From the NCBI GenBank assembly GCA_031253985.1, contig JAIRVH010000192.1:118857-182856 (forward strand): DNA of 64,000 bases. Reading direction: 5' to 3'. Below the pieces are notes generated by a model. That model had not been told where the DNA came from and made no database searches. It worked only from the letters and a program-made list of their open reading frames with translations. Each line of letters opens with the position of its first letter. Position 1 is the first letter of the stretch. Below, piece after piece: positions 1 through 9,032 of this stretch. The DNA is from Sphingobacterium sp. (lineage in GTDB: Bacteria; Bacteroidota; Bacteroidia; Sphingobacteriales; Sphingobacteriaceae). Position numbers and translations under genes: made by a program.

Positions 1-390
1 TTGATGGACATAACGCATCCAGTTGGCAATATCGGCATCACATCGGCACAACATTTCCAACTGATCTATTGCCATATAGTATAAGACCGAATCTTCGAGA
101 ATCTGTACTGTTTCAGTTTCATATCCCGACACAGGCCCGTGAAAACTTTTTGTTGAATAGAGCAAATCGCCCTCTTTGCTAAACCAGGATGTAACTTCTC
201 TTCCATCGAGGATGGTGTAAGCACGGGCAATTCCTTTTTCTACAAAATAGATATTCTTGTCCGTCCTATCCGGCTGTATCAACTTCGTCTTCTTCGGTAC
301 ATTCAGACGACTTAGATGGCTCACCAATATTTCCAAAGACTTGTCTTTTATATCAAAATGCGTACGTATAGATGCAATAACATTATCCAT
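1..390 (-). CDS. Crp/Fnr-family transcriptional regulator, C-terminus cut by window edge
   Basis: An open frame reads leftward from an ATG at 390 for 130 codons without a stop and leaves the window. The translation contains the cyclic-nucleotide-binding beta-roll pattern typical of Bacteroidota Crp/Fnr proteins: IYFVEKGIARAY followed by GREVTSWF at about residues 48-70. The DNA-binding helix-turn-helix would lie beyond the edge. These proteins are cytoplasmic one-component regulators whose ligand is usually unknown in this phylum. It is divergent from the desaturase at 602, and the 211-bp spacer presumably holds both promoters. The family call is firm; the target genes are unknown. Confidence 0.85.
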   Translation of the reverse strand, partial: MDNVIASIRTHFDIKDKSLEILVSHLSRLNVPKKTKLIQPDRTDKNIYFVEKGIARAYTILDGREVTSWFSKEGDLLYSTKSFHGPVSGYETETVQILEDSVLYYMAIDQLEMLCRCDADIANWMRYVHQ

Positions 391-601
391 TGAAGGTTAT
401 ATTCAATTGTTGGGTAAGTAATAAAACTAAAGAAAACAAATTTATAAAAATAGTATTGCATCTATATAATCTCTGAAAATGCGAGCAATAGCAGCGAGTT
501 GATCTGTTCAGCGTCGGTGAATATGTTAAATTTTTGTTATTAACACTTTTTAACCTGATTATATGGTAGCTTAGCCGATATAATAATTTAGATCAACCAC
601 A

Positions 602-1633
602 ATGCCCTTTTTAGATCATGTTCTACAAGTTCCTACCTACGGATGGAAAGACAACGATGGAAACCTCGTAAAACCTAGTAAAAAACAACTTCTTAATGAA
701 TTCTTCAAACGTCTAAATATCTTTAAAGACAAACGCAACTGGTTGCCATTTTTTAGCTGGCTAAAAGTGGCTTGCCTCATTCCTTTTTTTGTTTTATTCT
801 TAGTATACCATTTCAACTGGTGGACAGTACTGGCTGCCTTTATTTACAGCATGATCGTCATGGGGACCCATGGAACGATATGGCATCATCGATTTGCCAC
901 GCACGGAGCCTTCAAATTTCGGAATGGATTCTGGCGTTTTTTCACACAAAATCTGACCATCAATGTAATTCCTGAAGAGATATATGTGATTTCGCATCAT
1001 GTCCATCACGCAAAATCTGATAAACCAGGTGATCCCTATAATGCACAAGCTGGATTTTTGTACTGTTTTCTAGCGGATGTAAATCACCAGCCTATTGCAA
1101 AGGACCTTACCGAAAATTCTTATAACCGTGTAAAACTTCTTATGCGCCATACAGGTGTAGCAGCCAACAGCTATGGACAATATCAAAAGTGGGGCTCTTA
1201 TGTAAATCCTACCCATGCAATAGCATCCTGGATACTGAACTGGGCTTTTTGGTATGCCATCTTTTATTTGATCGGCGGCCATGCACTAGCATGTACGCTC
1301 TTCGGCGCTGCTGGATTTTGGGCTGTGGGTGTAAGGACATTCAACTATGAAGGTCACGCGAAAGGAGAAGACAAACAACGTGAAGGCATTGACTTTAATG
1401 AAAATGACAAATCAATAAATCAACTATGGCCAGGAATTGTTGCGGGCGAATGGCACAACAATCATCATTTGTATCCAAAAAGTGCACGAAGCGGTTTTAA
1501 ACCTTATCAAATTGATCTTGCTTGGTGCTATATTAAAATGATGCATAAATTAGGTGCAGTTAGCAGCTATCGCGATGACAAAAAAAGATTCAACGAACAA
1601 TATCATATCCCCTATCTGAAATCAAAGGTTTAA
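602..1633 (+). CDS. membrane acyl-CoA/acyl-lipid fatty acid desaturase
   Basis: This 343-residue integral membrane di-iron desaturase carries the three histidine boxes of the family: HHRFATH at 95-101, HHVHH at 132-136 and HNNHH at 285-289. Hydrophobic segments lie around residues 55-90 and 205-245, so the boxes face the cytoplasm. The family introduces a cis double bond, usually delta-9, into a saturated acyl chain using O2 and reducing equivalents, which tunes membrane fluidity. The length and box spacing fit the stearoyl-CoA-desaturase-like group. It appears monocistronic. The regiospecificity cannot be read from the sequence. Confidence 0.9.
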   Translation: MPFLDHVLQVPTYGWKDNDGNLVKPSKKQLLNEFFKRLNIFKDKRNWLPFFSWLKVACLIPFFVLFLVYHFNWWTVLAAFIYSMIVMGTHGTIWHHRFATHGAFKFRNGFWRFFTQNLTINVIPEEIYVISHHVHHAKSDKPGDPYNAQAGFLYCFLADVNHQPIAKDLTENSYNRVKLLMRHTGVAANSYGQYQKWGSYVNPTHAIASWILNWAFWYAIFYLIGGHALACTLFGAAGFWAVGVRTFNYEGHAKGEDKQREGIDFNENDKSINQLWPGIVAGEWHNNHHLYPKSARSGFKPYQIDLAWCYIKMMHKLGAVSSYRDDKKRFNEQYHIPYLKSKV

Positions 1634-1922
1634 AAGATGCATAAGCCTACATAGGACCTTTCTTCTTTATGCAAATAATCAGTGCTGCCAGTTCTCATGC
1701 TGTTTCATAGCCTGCGGATTTCACAGGAAGAAGATTTTCGAACGCGGAGATAATAATTGTAGCGTATTCTTCCTGTGCATCCGGTCGAGTAGCTCTGCCA
1801 GCAGCTCGATTTTTTCAAGATTACAATTCCATTTTATAGGCTATCGCAAAATATGCATATAAAGTGAAATTCAATTCCTCAATGGGGTCTGCGTAGCCCG
1901 TAATCCCATACCGTAGTCGGTA

Positions 1923-2234
1923 TTAAACATCTATTTTCTTTTCGCCGATGACCACATCTCCGCGAAAAGATCTTAAGTATCCTTCAAATGCTATATTCAA
2001 TCCTTCAATAATAAGTGTATCGTGTACATCGATGTCACCAATTACCCTCTTATCATCATAGCCATCACCGACGATCGCCAAGACACAGTTCTCGCTTCCT
2101 TTTGCGAAAAGTCCGACCCCTACTATTTCTTCGCCAAATTTCACAAACCAGGTTTCTTCCTTATGGTCATCAGTCGCGTTCGGTATGTGTATAGCCTGCT
2201 GCAGGTTTTCACATTTAACAAGATCAAAATTCAT
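1923..2234 (-). CDS. hypothetical protein, about 103 aa
   Basis: I do not recognise this small soluble acidic protein. I place the start at the ATG at 2234 (MNFDLVKCEN); the frame stays open to an ATG at 2273, but those 13 residues look like non-coding sequence. It has no signal peptide or membrane segment. Alternating hydrophobic residues and glycines (FGEEIVGVGLF, AIVGDGYDD, DTLIIEGLNIAFEG) suggest an all-beta or alpha/beta fold. It stands alone, convergent with the desaturase, and a 28-bp dyad lies about 80 bp upstream. The coding call rests on amino-acid composition and the lack of a better frame. Confidence 0.55.
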   Translation of the reverse strand: MNFDLVKCENLQQAIHIPNATDDHKEETWFVKFGEEIVGVGLFAKGSENCVLAIVGDGYDDKRVIGDIDVHDTLIIEGLNIAFEGYLRSFRGDVVIGEKKIDV

Positions 2235-2312
2235 TTGCTTTACTAATATTCTAATATTACAGCTATAAGACAACGCTCAATAAACTATTGTTTTCATAGA
2301 AATGACTCTAAA

Positions 2313-2340
2313 ATAACGAGTCCTCATGAGTGGGCGTTAT
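2313..2340. promoter_or_regulatory. 28-bp dyad in the spacer before the second Crp/Fnr gene
   Basis: Outer arms ATAACG (2313-2318) and CGTTAT (2335-2340) share exactly the same centre as an inner perfect palindrome CTCATGAG (2323-2330); the bases between do not pair. It sits in the spacer between the small minus-strand gene starting at 2234 and the Crp/Fnr gene starting at 2480. It could be an operator or a weak hairpin; no T-tract follows it. Confidence 0.35.
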
Positions 2341-2479
2341 GCCAAGACTGATCTATGACAAATATTCCCCAGTTTGATCTTTAATTTTCAGGAGACTTCG
2401 CGTATTGTATTTTAATCTCCGTTAAAAATATAAGATAAGACCTATCCCCGCTTACTGCATTTTTTTATATTTGGACTAA

Positions 2480-3040
2480 ATGAAACTCATACCTTATCTA
2501 CTTAGGCATATAAAATTGAACAATGCCGAATGCGAAGCTATAGACAACGCCTTTGCTACGGAAACTTTTGCAAAAGGTACTATACTGGCACAGCCTGAAA
2601 ATCACCACCAAAATGTTTATTTCATTGAAAAAGGATTATTACGTGCTTTTTATAACTTAGATGGAAAAGATATTACTCATTATTTTTTTGATGAGAATAA
2701 TTTCCTCGTATCCTTTGAAAGTATTTTCTTTAACCGTCCTCATCCATATGGCAAACAGGTGCTAGAAGAAACCTGTTTGCGTGTCATCCCCTACAGTAAA
2801 CTCGATGCACTCTGTGATTTCATCCCTGCTTTTAAAGACTATCAACTGCAGGTATCGCTGCAAACGGTTAGTATGTTATCAGATAAAATTCTTGCGCTGC
2901 AATTTCAGACCGCCGAACAACGTTATAAAAATCTCCTCGACAAGTCTCCCGGTATTTTACTAAGAGCTCCTCTAGGACACATAGCGTCCTACTTAGGCAT
3001 TACGCAGCAAACACTGAGCGTGATACGCGCAGGCAAGTAA
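2480..3040 (+). CDS. Crp/Fnr-family transcriptional regulator
   Basis: This 186-residue cytoplasmic regulator has an N-terminal cyclic-nucleotide-binding beta-roll (YFIEKGLLRAFYNLDGKDIT at about 50-70) and a C-terminal helix-turn-helix, LGHIASYLGITQQTLSVIR, at the extreme end. The length and layout match the short Bacteroidota Crp/Fnr group, which often controls a neighbouring stress or transport gene. The next gene downstream, a DUF2147 protein, is frameshifted, so any pairing of regulator and target may be broken here. The effector is unknown. It is similar in type to, but clearly distinct from, the regulator at the left edge. Confidence 0.88.
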   Translation: MKLIPYLLRHIKLNNAECEAIDNAFATETFAKGTILAQPENHHQNVYFIEKGLLRAFYNLDGKDITHYFFDENNFLVSFESIFFNRPHPYGKQVLEETCLRVIPYSKLDALCDFIPAFKDYQLQVSLQTVSMLSDKILALQFQTAEQRYKNLLDKSPGILLRAPLGHIASYLGITQQTLSVIRAGK

Positions 3041-3123
3041 GTGATTTCATTATTTAAGATATCTTAAAAACACTGCCGATTATTTTAATTTGCTTTGCAG
3101 TATCACATCTTAAATAATATCAT

Positions 3124-3457
3124 ATGAAGAAAGTACTCTCCTCTATTCTAATCATGTTCATGACGATGACTACCATTGCTCAGTCCGCCAATGATAACTT
3201 TGTAGGTAAATGGAAAAACTGAAGAAGGATTTATCATCACGATCACTAACAACAATGGAAAATTCTCTGGTGTTGATCCCAAAGGCCGTCCTACCCTCTA
3301 TAATGTGCGTTTTGAAAAAAATGAATGGAAAGGGACCGTGGAAAACCATGATACTGGCCAGAAGGGGAATTGTGAAATGTACCTAATGGGGAAAAAACTG
3401 AAAATTGTGGCGCATAAAGGCATTTTTTCAAAAACTCTTTATTGGGCAAAACAATAA
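3124..3457 (+). pseudogene. DUF2147-type secreted protein, frameshifted
   Basis: An ATG at 3124 opens a signal peptide (MKKVLSSILIMFMTMTTIAQ) followed by NDNFVGKWKN and a stop. Continuing in the neighbouring frame gives TEEGFIITITNNNGKFSG and a full DUF2147-like C-terminus with WKGTVENHDTGQKGNCEMY and LYWAKQ, ending at 3457. Removing one A from the five-A run near 3220 restores a single 110-codon frame. The total length of 334 bp is a multiple of three plus one. DUF2147 proteins are small exported beta proteins of unknown function. Either the gene is inactivated or the A-run is a base-calling error. Confidence 0.8.
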
Positions 3458-3472
3458 GCGAGGATGTATACT

Positions 3473-3510
3473 AAAAAGACCCCTGTAAGATATTTATAGG
3501 GATCTTTTTT
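3473..3510 (+). terminator. rho-independent terminator after the DUF2147 gene
   Basis: The arms AAAAAGACCCCTGTAA and TTATAGGGATCTTTTTT form a hairpin with a GATA-type loop and one bulge, and a T-tract follows. It lies 16 bp after the stop at 3457 in the same direction. Confidence 0.75.
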
Positions 3511-3849
3511 AAACTTTTTTTCCGCTAGCTCGATTCGCTCGTAACGACTTTAGAGGTCGAAGCCAACAAAGATAGACCATAACCTACATCGGCACAAAAC
3601 AATAGACTTTGAGTTCCGTTAATCTCTAAATTTTCCCACCCTAATGAACGATTGACTAATTCGAAGATAAAAAATCACATAAAACAGATGTCAAAATAAA
3701 AAAGTTTTAAATAAAAAAATATTTAATTATCTGATAAATTTCACATCAGTTTAGTTGTTCAAATGAAATAAATTATTTATTTTCAAAGTACTTTATAATT
3801 AAGGAATATTTATTGTCCAAACAATTATAACTAATATTATGCTTTAGCC
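3511..3849. other. AT-rich spacer holding the promoter of the envelope-glycan operon
   Basis: About 340 bp lie between the terminator and the GT2 gene. I see no open frame with coding character. The last 150 bp are extremely AT-rich, with homopolymer A and T tracts that could bend the DNA, and must contain the operon promoter. No close TAnnTTTG match stands out, so I do not place a start site. Confidence 0.5.
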
Positions 3850-4605
3850 ATGAAAAATTATGGAATAGTCATCCCATGCTATAACGAAGAAAAGAGATTA
3901 CCCTATAAGGAATTTATAGACTTCGCCCAAAAACACCAAGAGGTATTGCTGTGTTTTGTAAATGATGGGAGCAAAGACGATACGCACACGCTGTTAAAAA
4001 CTTTGCAAACTGCTCAACCTGAAAATATAGATGTGCTTAATCTAGAACAGAACGGTGGAAAAGCTGAAGCGGTAAGGCAGGGGATGCTGCATATATTTAG
4101 AAACTCAAACGCTAAATTAATCGGTTTTTTGGACGCTGATCTTGCAACATCAGCTGAAGAATGGTTAGAAATGGCATTATATAAAGAAAAGCTTCCACAA
4201 TACGGTGCCATAGTCGGAAGCAGGATACAGCGATTGGGAGCTAGTATCTTGCGAGATGATAACCGGTCCATGTTTAGTAAAATGGTCAAAAAATTTATCC
4301 GCGTTATTTTAAAAACGCCTTTTCAGGACACTCAATGCGGTGCCAAGATATTTACCCGCGATCTCGTTCCATTCTTGTTTAAAAATCCATTTATGACACC
4401 CTGGCTTTTTGACATCGAAATTTTTCTAAGGCTTCAAAAAAAATTTGGTAAAACCACCCTGCAGAAAGGCGTACTCGAATATCCGCTCATGAACTGGAAA
4501 GAGGTAGGTGACTCAAAACTAAAAATGAAACACGCTGTAAAAATCCCCATGCAACTTGCCAAACTATATTATCAGTACCATTTAAACGGAGACAAAAAAA
4601 TATAA
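3850..4605 (+). CDS. family 2 glycosyltransferase, ALG5/dolichyl-phosphate-glucosyltransferase-like
   Basis: This 251-residue GT-A fold enzyme has an N-terminal IVIPCYNEEKRLP strand-loop, the nucleotide-sugar motif FVNDGSKDDT (37-46), the metal-binding FLDADLAT (about 93-100), and the PFQDTQCGAKIF motif characteristic of the ALG5/DPM1 group. Such enzymes transfer a hexose from a nucleotide sugar to a polyprenyl phosphate on the cytoplasmic membrane face. Unlike GtrB it has no C-terminal membrane pair. It opens a tight operon whose next gene is 23 bp away, so it probably supplies a lipid-linked sugar to the large membrane protein. The sugar is unknown. Confidence 0.88.
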   Translation: MKNYGIVIPCYNEEKRLPYKEFIDFAQKHQEVLLCFVNDGSKDDTHTLLKTLQTAQPENIDVLNLEQNGGKAEAVRQGMLHIFRNSNAKLIGFLDADLATSAEEWLEMALYKEKLPQYGAIVGSRIQRLGASILRDDNRSMFSKMVKKFIRVILKTPFQDTQCGAKIFTRDLVPFLFKNPFMTPWLFDIEIFLRLQKKFGKTTLQKGVLEYPLMNWKEVGDSKLKMKHAVKIPMQLAKLYYQYHLNGDKKI

Positions 4606-4628
4606 AATATTAGTACAGCATCAATACA

Positions 4629-7600
4629 ATGACATTGGATAAATCTATCTGGGATGATTTTAGAGGAAAAAAACTCTTACTCACCGCAATGTCACTTGCG
4701 CTGCTGACCCATGGGGTAATTATTTATTATACACTGCCTCAAACTTATGATGCTTTCGTACATATATTTTTTGCCGACCATTATAGTCGATTTTGGTTTG
4801 AACCCTGGGATTACCGTTGGTATACCGGCTTTCTAACAATCAGTTATCCGCCACTGGTCCATCAGTTGATCGCGCTACTGAGTAAAATTTTCCCGCTGAA
4901 AGTTGCCTTTTGCATTTACGCTGTTGTGATATTGGAAATCTTACTTGTGGGTGTATACCGGTTTAGTAAACTGTTTTTTGACAAGACCACAGCAGGTGTA
5001 GCCGCTCTGCTCACCGTCATACTCAGTTCTATTGCCGAGACTCTCCATGTTTTTGGTCAAATGCCTACGCTGACAGGGCTTGCATTTCTGCTAAATGCAC
5101 TACCATTCTTATACATGTACCTTGTCAGGGGCCGGCCTATTTTTCTAATTATGTCACTATGCTTTTTTGCTGTCGTCATCTGCTCCCATCATGTGACAGC
5201 CATATTTGGAATGGCATTTTTTGTAGCTCCGACAGTATTTATGGCGCTTACTGATATATTGCCCAGGAACAAATCCAAAACTAATTTTTTTCATTTTATT
5301 ATCAATGTCGCGCTTACGGCTTTTAAAAAATATAAAGGTCTCATCATTTTCGGCACATGTATGATAATATTGGCGGCAGGACTGATTTTTCCGTATTGGT
5401 ATTGGAGTAAAACCGATCCGATAACACAAGTATCGATTCCACATGGCTCAAGAGACAACTTTTTCAAAAAAACATCGTCTGGACTTGTCTTTTATATTAT
5501 ACCATTGACATTAATTTTTGCCTTCCTCCCTGCTATAACGCATTCGCTGCTTCGGAATAAAAGATTTCTGGGATGGGTGGTTTCATTTTTTCTCTGTTTA
5601 TTATTAGGGAGCGGCGGCACCACCCCTCTTCCAAAAATGATATTGGGCAAGAATGCTTTCGAAATACTTACCTTAGACCGTTTCGGCTTTTGGGCATCGA
5701 TTATTGCCATACCATTTATGGCACATTATATTTATTCTTTTTTGGCGGGGAATTCCAGAATATGGTGGATCAGCAGATTTGGATCAAGTACGCACTTTGC
5801 TCTTTCAGCAATAACCGGATTTACGTATTTCTTATTTTTAATATTTATTTTTCATCTCGCCAGCTTTAGACCACTGCAACCTCAACCGATTGCCATCGAT
5901 CCGATCAAGAACTTTCTAAACCGGGATGAACATATGCGATGGCGTTATTTAACATTGGGATTTGGCGACCAAATGGCTTGGTTAAGTGCCAATTCATTAG
6001 CTGCAACGGTGGATGGAAATTACCACTCGGCAAGAAGACTTCCGGAATTGACAAGTCGTCCTGTCGAACGATTGGAAAACGCAAAATTCTCGGGTGGATT
6101 TGGGATTGCTTCGCTAGAAGATTTCCTGACCGAAGCTCCTAAATACAGTTTAAAATATATTTTCTGCAACGACAGGTATTATGACCCACTCTTATATTAT
6201 ACCGGTTGGAATAGAACAATCAGACTGGAAAATGGAATTATGGTATGGGAAAAAGGAAATATCCCCACCATAAAAATGACCCCTCATAAAGAGCTATCGC
6301 CCAAGTTAAAATACATGTGGGGAATTGTGCCTATATGTAGCCTGATCATTACATGTATGCTCACACTCTGGTACCTTCGAAAGTATAAAGAGGCAGATTA
6401 TTTTGTCCTGGAAGAAAAATCTGCCGACAGTTACCCCAAACCAATTATTTTAATAACCGCCCTTCTTCCCCTCTCTTTCTTTTCGTTTTACATGATCAGA
6501 CAGGTATCGGAACTTCTTTTTGTCAATGAACAGGCCAGTCCCGAATCGACTATACTAAACTATTACAACCATCTGGACTTTCAGCAATTCGAAGAAGCTC
6601 ATCGGCTTTTTTTGCCAAATCCTACATATTCTCTAGATCAATACTTATTGGAAAAATCAGTTAATGATGGTGGGCTTTTACCGTCCTATGCAAAACTGGA
6701 CAGTATTTCGATCGAAAAAGAACTGGTGACCTCCCTTCATGGAAAATATAATGTTAAAACGAGATGGATGACTTCCCTTGGCTATCAATTTAAATGCGAA
6801 CCTCTTAGCTTGGTCAAAAAAGATCAAAACTGGTATATTGAACCCAGTCCATCCAAACAGACAATTCCAGAAACCCAATTGTTTGAACACAACTATCTCC
6901 TCTTTAAAAAGGCTGGCAAAAGATTGATAACAAGTTTTCCTTCAATACGGGAAGACCGCATGAATAAACCGCGTATACAAGTCAATCAAATCAATGTAAT
7001 CAGATCATTAAAAAAAACTTTTTTAACCGGAGAACTGGTAAATGTAGATGATGTGCCTTCCAATATATCTTTAAAACTAACTGTAAAATACAGTAGCGGC
7101 AGCGAAAAAACATACTTTCCAAGAGAACTTTTCCAATACAATCTAGCACCAAAAGCATTGACCTCATTTCAGATTGATATTGAGAATAACAATATCATCG
7201 ATTCTCTGAAATTGCAATCTTTGGTGCTAAATATAGAAACGGATGTGAGTGAAAAGGGCTATATACATGGCGGTGAGCTTAGTTATACGATCAAAGAAGT
7301 TGATTCTAACAACGTCGCGTTACAGGCGCGTTATAAAAATAACCTGACCACTCTCCTAACTATCCCTGGTTTTCTAATAACAGAAAAGGATAAAAGGGGC
7401 GTTATATGGCAGACACAGTTATTTACACACCCAACAGCCCTACGCAGCAGTAGCGAAACCTCCATCACGACAAAGGTTAAAAAGCTGCAACATATCGCAA
7501 AAAAAATTGAAGGTAATGAAGTTAGTATCTATATAAATGGTAATAAGCAGATCAATAGGATACCTCGAATTTTGCCGGATTATGAAAGTAATAAGGGAAT

Positions 7601-7649
7601 ACAGGTGATTCCACACAGTTTTATTGCCGAAGAATTTTATCTCCAATGA
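4629..7649 (+). CDS. giant multipass membrane protein, GT-C/PTPS-related-like, with extracytoplasmic C-terminal domains
   Basis: This 1006-residue protein has about a dozen membrane helices in residues 18-420, another near 565 and one near 605-625. The first outside loop carries TYDAFVHIFFADHYSRFW, an acidic/His arrangement like the catalytic loop of GT-C glycosyltransferases and of 6-pyruvoyl-tetrahydropterin-synthase-related membrane proteins. After the last helix, SPESTILNYYNHLDFQQFEE to DQNWYIEP (about 635-750) looks like an NTF2-like domain, and the rest resembles a beta-sandwich. It follows a polyprenyl-sugar synthase and ends in an ATGA overlap with a lipoprotein gene. A role as periplasmic glycosyltransferase is inferred. 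Confidence 0.65.
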   Translation: MTLDKSIWDDFRGKKLLLTAMSLALLTHGVIIYYTLPQTYDAFVHIFFADHYSRFWFEPWDYRWYTGFLTISYPPLVHQLIALLSKIFPLKVAFCIYAVVILEILLVGVYRFSKLFFDKTTAGVAALLTVILSSIAETLHVFGQMPTLTGLAFLLNALPFLYMYLVRGRPIFLIMSLCFFAVVICSHHVTAIFGMAFFVAPTVFMALTDILPRNKSKTNFFHFIINVALTAFKKYKGLIIFGTCMIILAAGLIFPYWYWSKTDPITQVSIPHGSRDNFFKKTSSGLVFYIIPLTLIFAFLPAITHSLLRNKRFLGWVVSFFLCLLLGSGGTTPLPKMILGKNAFEILTLDRFGFWASIIAIPFMAHYIYSFLAGNSRIWWISRFGSSTHFALSAITGFTYFLFLIFIFHLASFRPLQPQPIAIDPIKNFLNRDEHMRWRYLTLGFGDQMAWLSANSLAATVDGNYHSARRLPELTSRPVERLENAKFSGGFGIASLEDFLTEAPKYSLKYIFCNDRYYDPLLYYTGWNRTIRLENGIMVWEKGNIPTIKMTPHKELSPKLKYMWGIVPICSLIITCMLTLWYLRKYKEADYFVLEEKSADSYPKPIILITALLPLSFFSFYMIRQVSELLFVNEQASPESTILNYYNHLDFQQFEEAHRLFLPNPTYSLDQYLLEKSVNDGGLLPSYAKLDSISIEKELVTSLHGKYNVKTRWMTSLGYQFKCEPLSLVKKDQNWYIEPSPSKQTIPETQLFEHNYLLFKKAGKRLITSFPSIREDRMNKPRIQVNQINVIRSLKKTFLTGELVNVDDVPSNISLKLTVKYSSGSEKTYFPRELFQYNLAPKALTSFQIDIENNNIIDSLKLQSLVLNIETDVSEKGYIHGGELSYTIKEVDSNNVALQARYKNNLTTLLTIPGFLITEKDKRGVIWQTQLFTHPTALRSSSETSITTKVKKLQHIAKKIEGNEVSIYINGNKQINRIPRILPDYESNKGIQVIPHSFIAEEFYLQ

Positions 7650-8470
7650 GAAAAGCTAAATATTATATATTCTTATCTTTCATTTTTTTGGGCTGCAGAC
7701 AAGAAAATGAGGTTCCTCATTGGCCTTTATCTTCCAATGAAATGTTATTTCCAGCCAAAGAAATAACCTTTGACTGGAATCCTAAAGAGAAGTATCGGGC
7801 AATATTATATTCATTTTCTCAACCTATTGAACTGCCTGTATGCATCAGAAACGGAAAATTGGAAATTGACCTGACCCAGGTGACTGGCATTACCGAAGGT
7901 CCTGCTGAATTATTGCTTCTGGGACATCGGCCCTATTACTTTCCATTAGAAATAAAGAATAAAAAACCTGATCATTTCAACACCAAAACGTTCTATTCTC
8001 CTCGGGCGTTTGATCCAGACTCTAGTCTGATACAACAACGCTTGTTTGTAAATATCGATCCATACAGAAATTTATATCCATTCACTTCTACTGATTATTT
8101 TAAAGAAATAAACTATGTGGTATCTAGCAAAGTAGGTACATACTGTCCAGAAAAAAATAATCCTATATCCTGTTACTATGTTAATCCGGGAACATGTAGC
8201 TCTATACCCGTCAAAATCAATAAAGAATCAGATAGCCTACTTCAAGTGGAAGCGGGACCACTTGTGGATCGATACAATAATCTCATAGCAAATGGAACCT
8301 TAGCTCAATTTATTTTGACAGAAGACAATTACATCTCAATTGGAGAGGTTTTGGTCCAAAAAGGTTATGCACGAATGCGATATACCAAGAGAGGTGGCAG
8401 CAACAGAAAGGTTATCATAAAAATTGGAGATCGAAGCTCAAAAACAACGGCATTAAATACGGTATTATGA
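7646..8470 (+). CDS. hypothetical lipoprotein of the envelope-glycan operon
   Basis: This 274-residue protein starts with a lipoprotein signal (YIFLSFIFLGCRQ, lipobox cysteine at 17). The mature part is beta-rich with no recognised domain: an N-terminal segment with LPVCIRNGKLEIDLTQVTGITEG, a cysteine-containing middle (YCPEKNNPISCYYVNPGTC) that could form disulphides, and a C-terminus (LTEDNYISIGEVLVQKGYARM) that resembles an Ig-like or surface beta-sandwich. It overlaps the preceding gene and the following gene by ATGA, so translation is coupled. It is probably a lipid-anchored partner of the large membrane protein. Confidence 0.75.
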   Translation: MRKAKYYIFLSFIFLGCRQENEVPHWPLSSNEMLFPAKEITFDWNPKEKYRAILYSFSQPIELPVCIRNGKLEIDLTQVTGITEGPAELLLLGHRPYYFPLEIKNKKPDHFNTKTFYSPRAFDPDSSLIQQRLFVNIDPYRNLYPFTSTDYFKEINYVVSSKVGTYCPEKNNPISCYYVNPGTCSSIPVKINKESDSLLQVEAGPLVDRYNNLIANGTLAQFILTEDNYISIGEVLVQKGYARMRYTKRGGSNRKVIIKIGDRSSKTTALNTVL

Positions 8471-9021
8471 AACTGGCGTTCTACTTTACACTAATTGTCT
8501 TGCTCTTATTTGCTTACCTACAAATAAGACTGGCCCCTCCGTCGGAAAAATTACCCAGTTTTATAGCAAAAGACGATATTGTGGATGCAGAACCAAAAGC
8601 TAAGATCAATATTATTATCCGGTCAGCGGTTGTGCCACCAAAATCTTCTTTAAATCAGTTAGCATCGGATTATGGCAAAATTTGGGCACATTTAAACCAT
8701 CTCTATCAAACAAATGATATATTGGCTGGAAAGGAATTCTATACAGAGGAATGGTTTAAGTATCTTTCGAAACGGCCTAAACCTTTAGCGAAAAGCATGA
8801 TATCCAGAACAGACCTCGCCCACCATCTTATTATTCACAGTTGGTCGAATGACAACCTGATATGTATGGCAACAGATAGCGCATTGTTATTAAACTATGC
8901 TATGGAAGGAAAGTTTATGAAATCAGAACTTAACAAGGTAGCGGTAGTCCTTTTATTCCAGGGGGACAACTGGCGTCTAGATGCCTTAAAAGTAGTTGAA
9001 AATAAAATAGTCAATCCTTAA
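8467..9021 (+). CDS. membrane-anchored protein with probable NTF2-like domain
   Basis: This 184-residue protein has one N-terminal hydrophobic anchor (LAFYFTLIVLLLFAYLQI, 3-20). The extracytoplasmic remainder contains NDILAGKEFYTEEWFKYL, LAHHLIIHSWSNDNL and a closing strand pair VAVVLLFQGDNWRLDALKVV, the helix-then-curved-sheet pattern of NTF2-like folds. The preceding 1006-residue membrane protein seems to carry a similar domain after its last helix. It overlaps the lipoprotein gene by ATGA and lies 11 bp before a GT4 gene. Its function is unknown; a subunit or sugar-binding role in the same envelope complex is inferred. Confidence 0.7.
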   Translation: MKLAFYFTLIVLLLFAYLQIRLAPPSEKLPSFIAKDDIVDAEPKAKINIIIRSAVVPPKSSLNQLASDYGKIWAHLNHLYQTNDILAGKEFYTEEWFKYLSKRPKPLAKSMISRTDLAHHLIIHSWSNDNLICMATDSALLLNYAMEGKFMKSELNKVAVVLLFQGDNWRLDALKVVENKIVNP

Positions 9022-9032
9022 AAATACCTTTT

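Noticed and set aside
1640..1920. Possible decayed minus-strand gene (pieces such as IELLAELLDR and EEYATIIISAFENLL in two frames)
   Set aside because: The pieces look protein-like, but no family could be recognised and frames change within a few codons; too weak to annotate.
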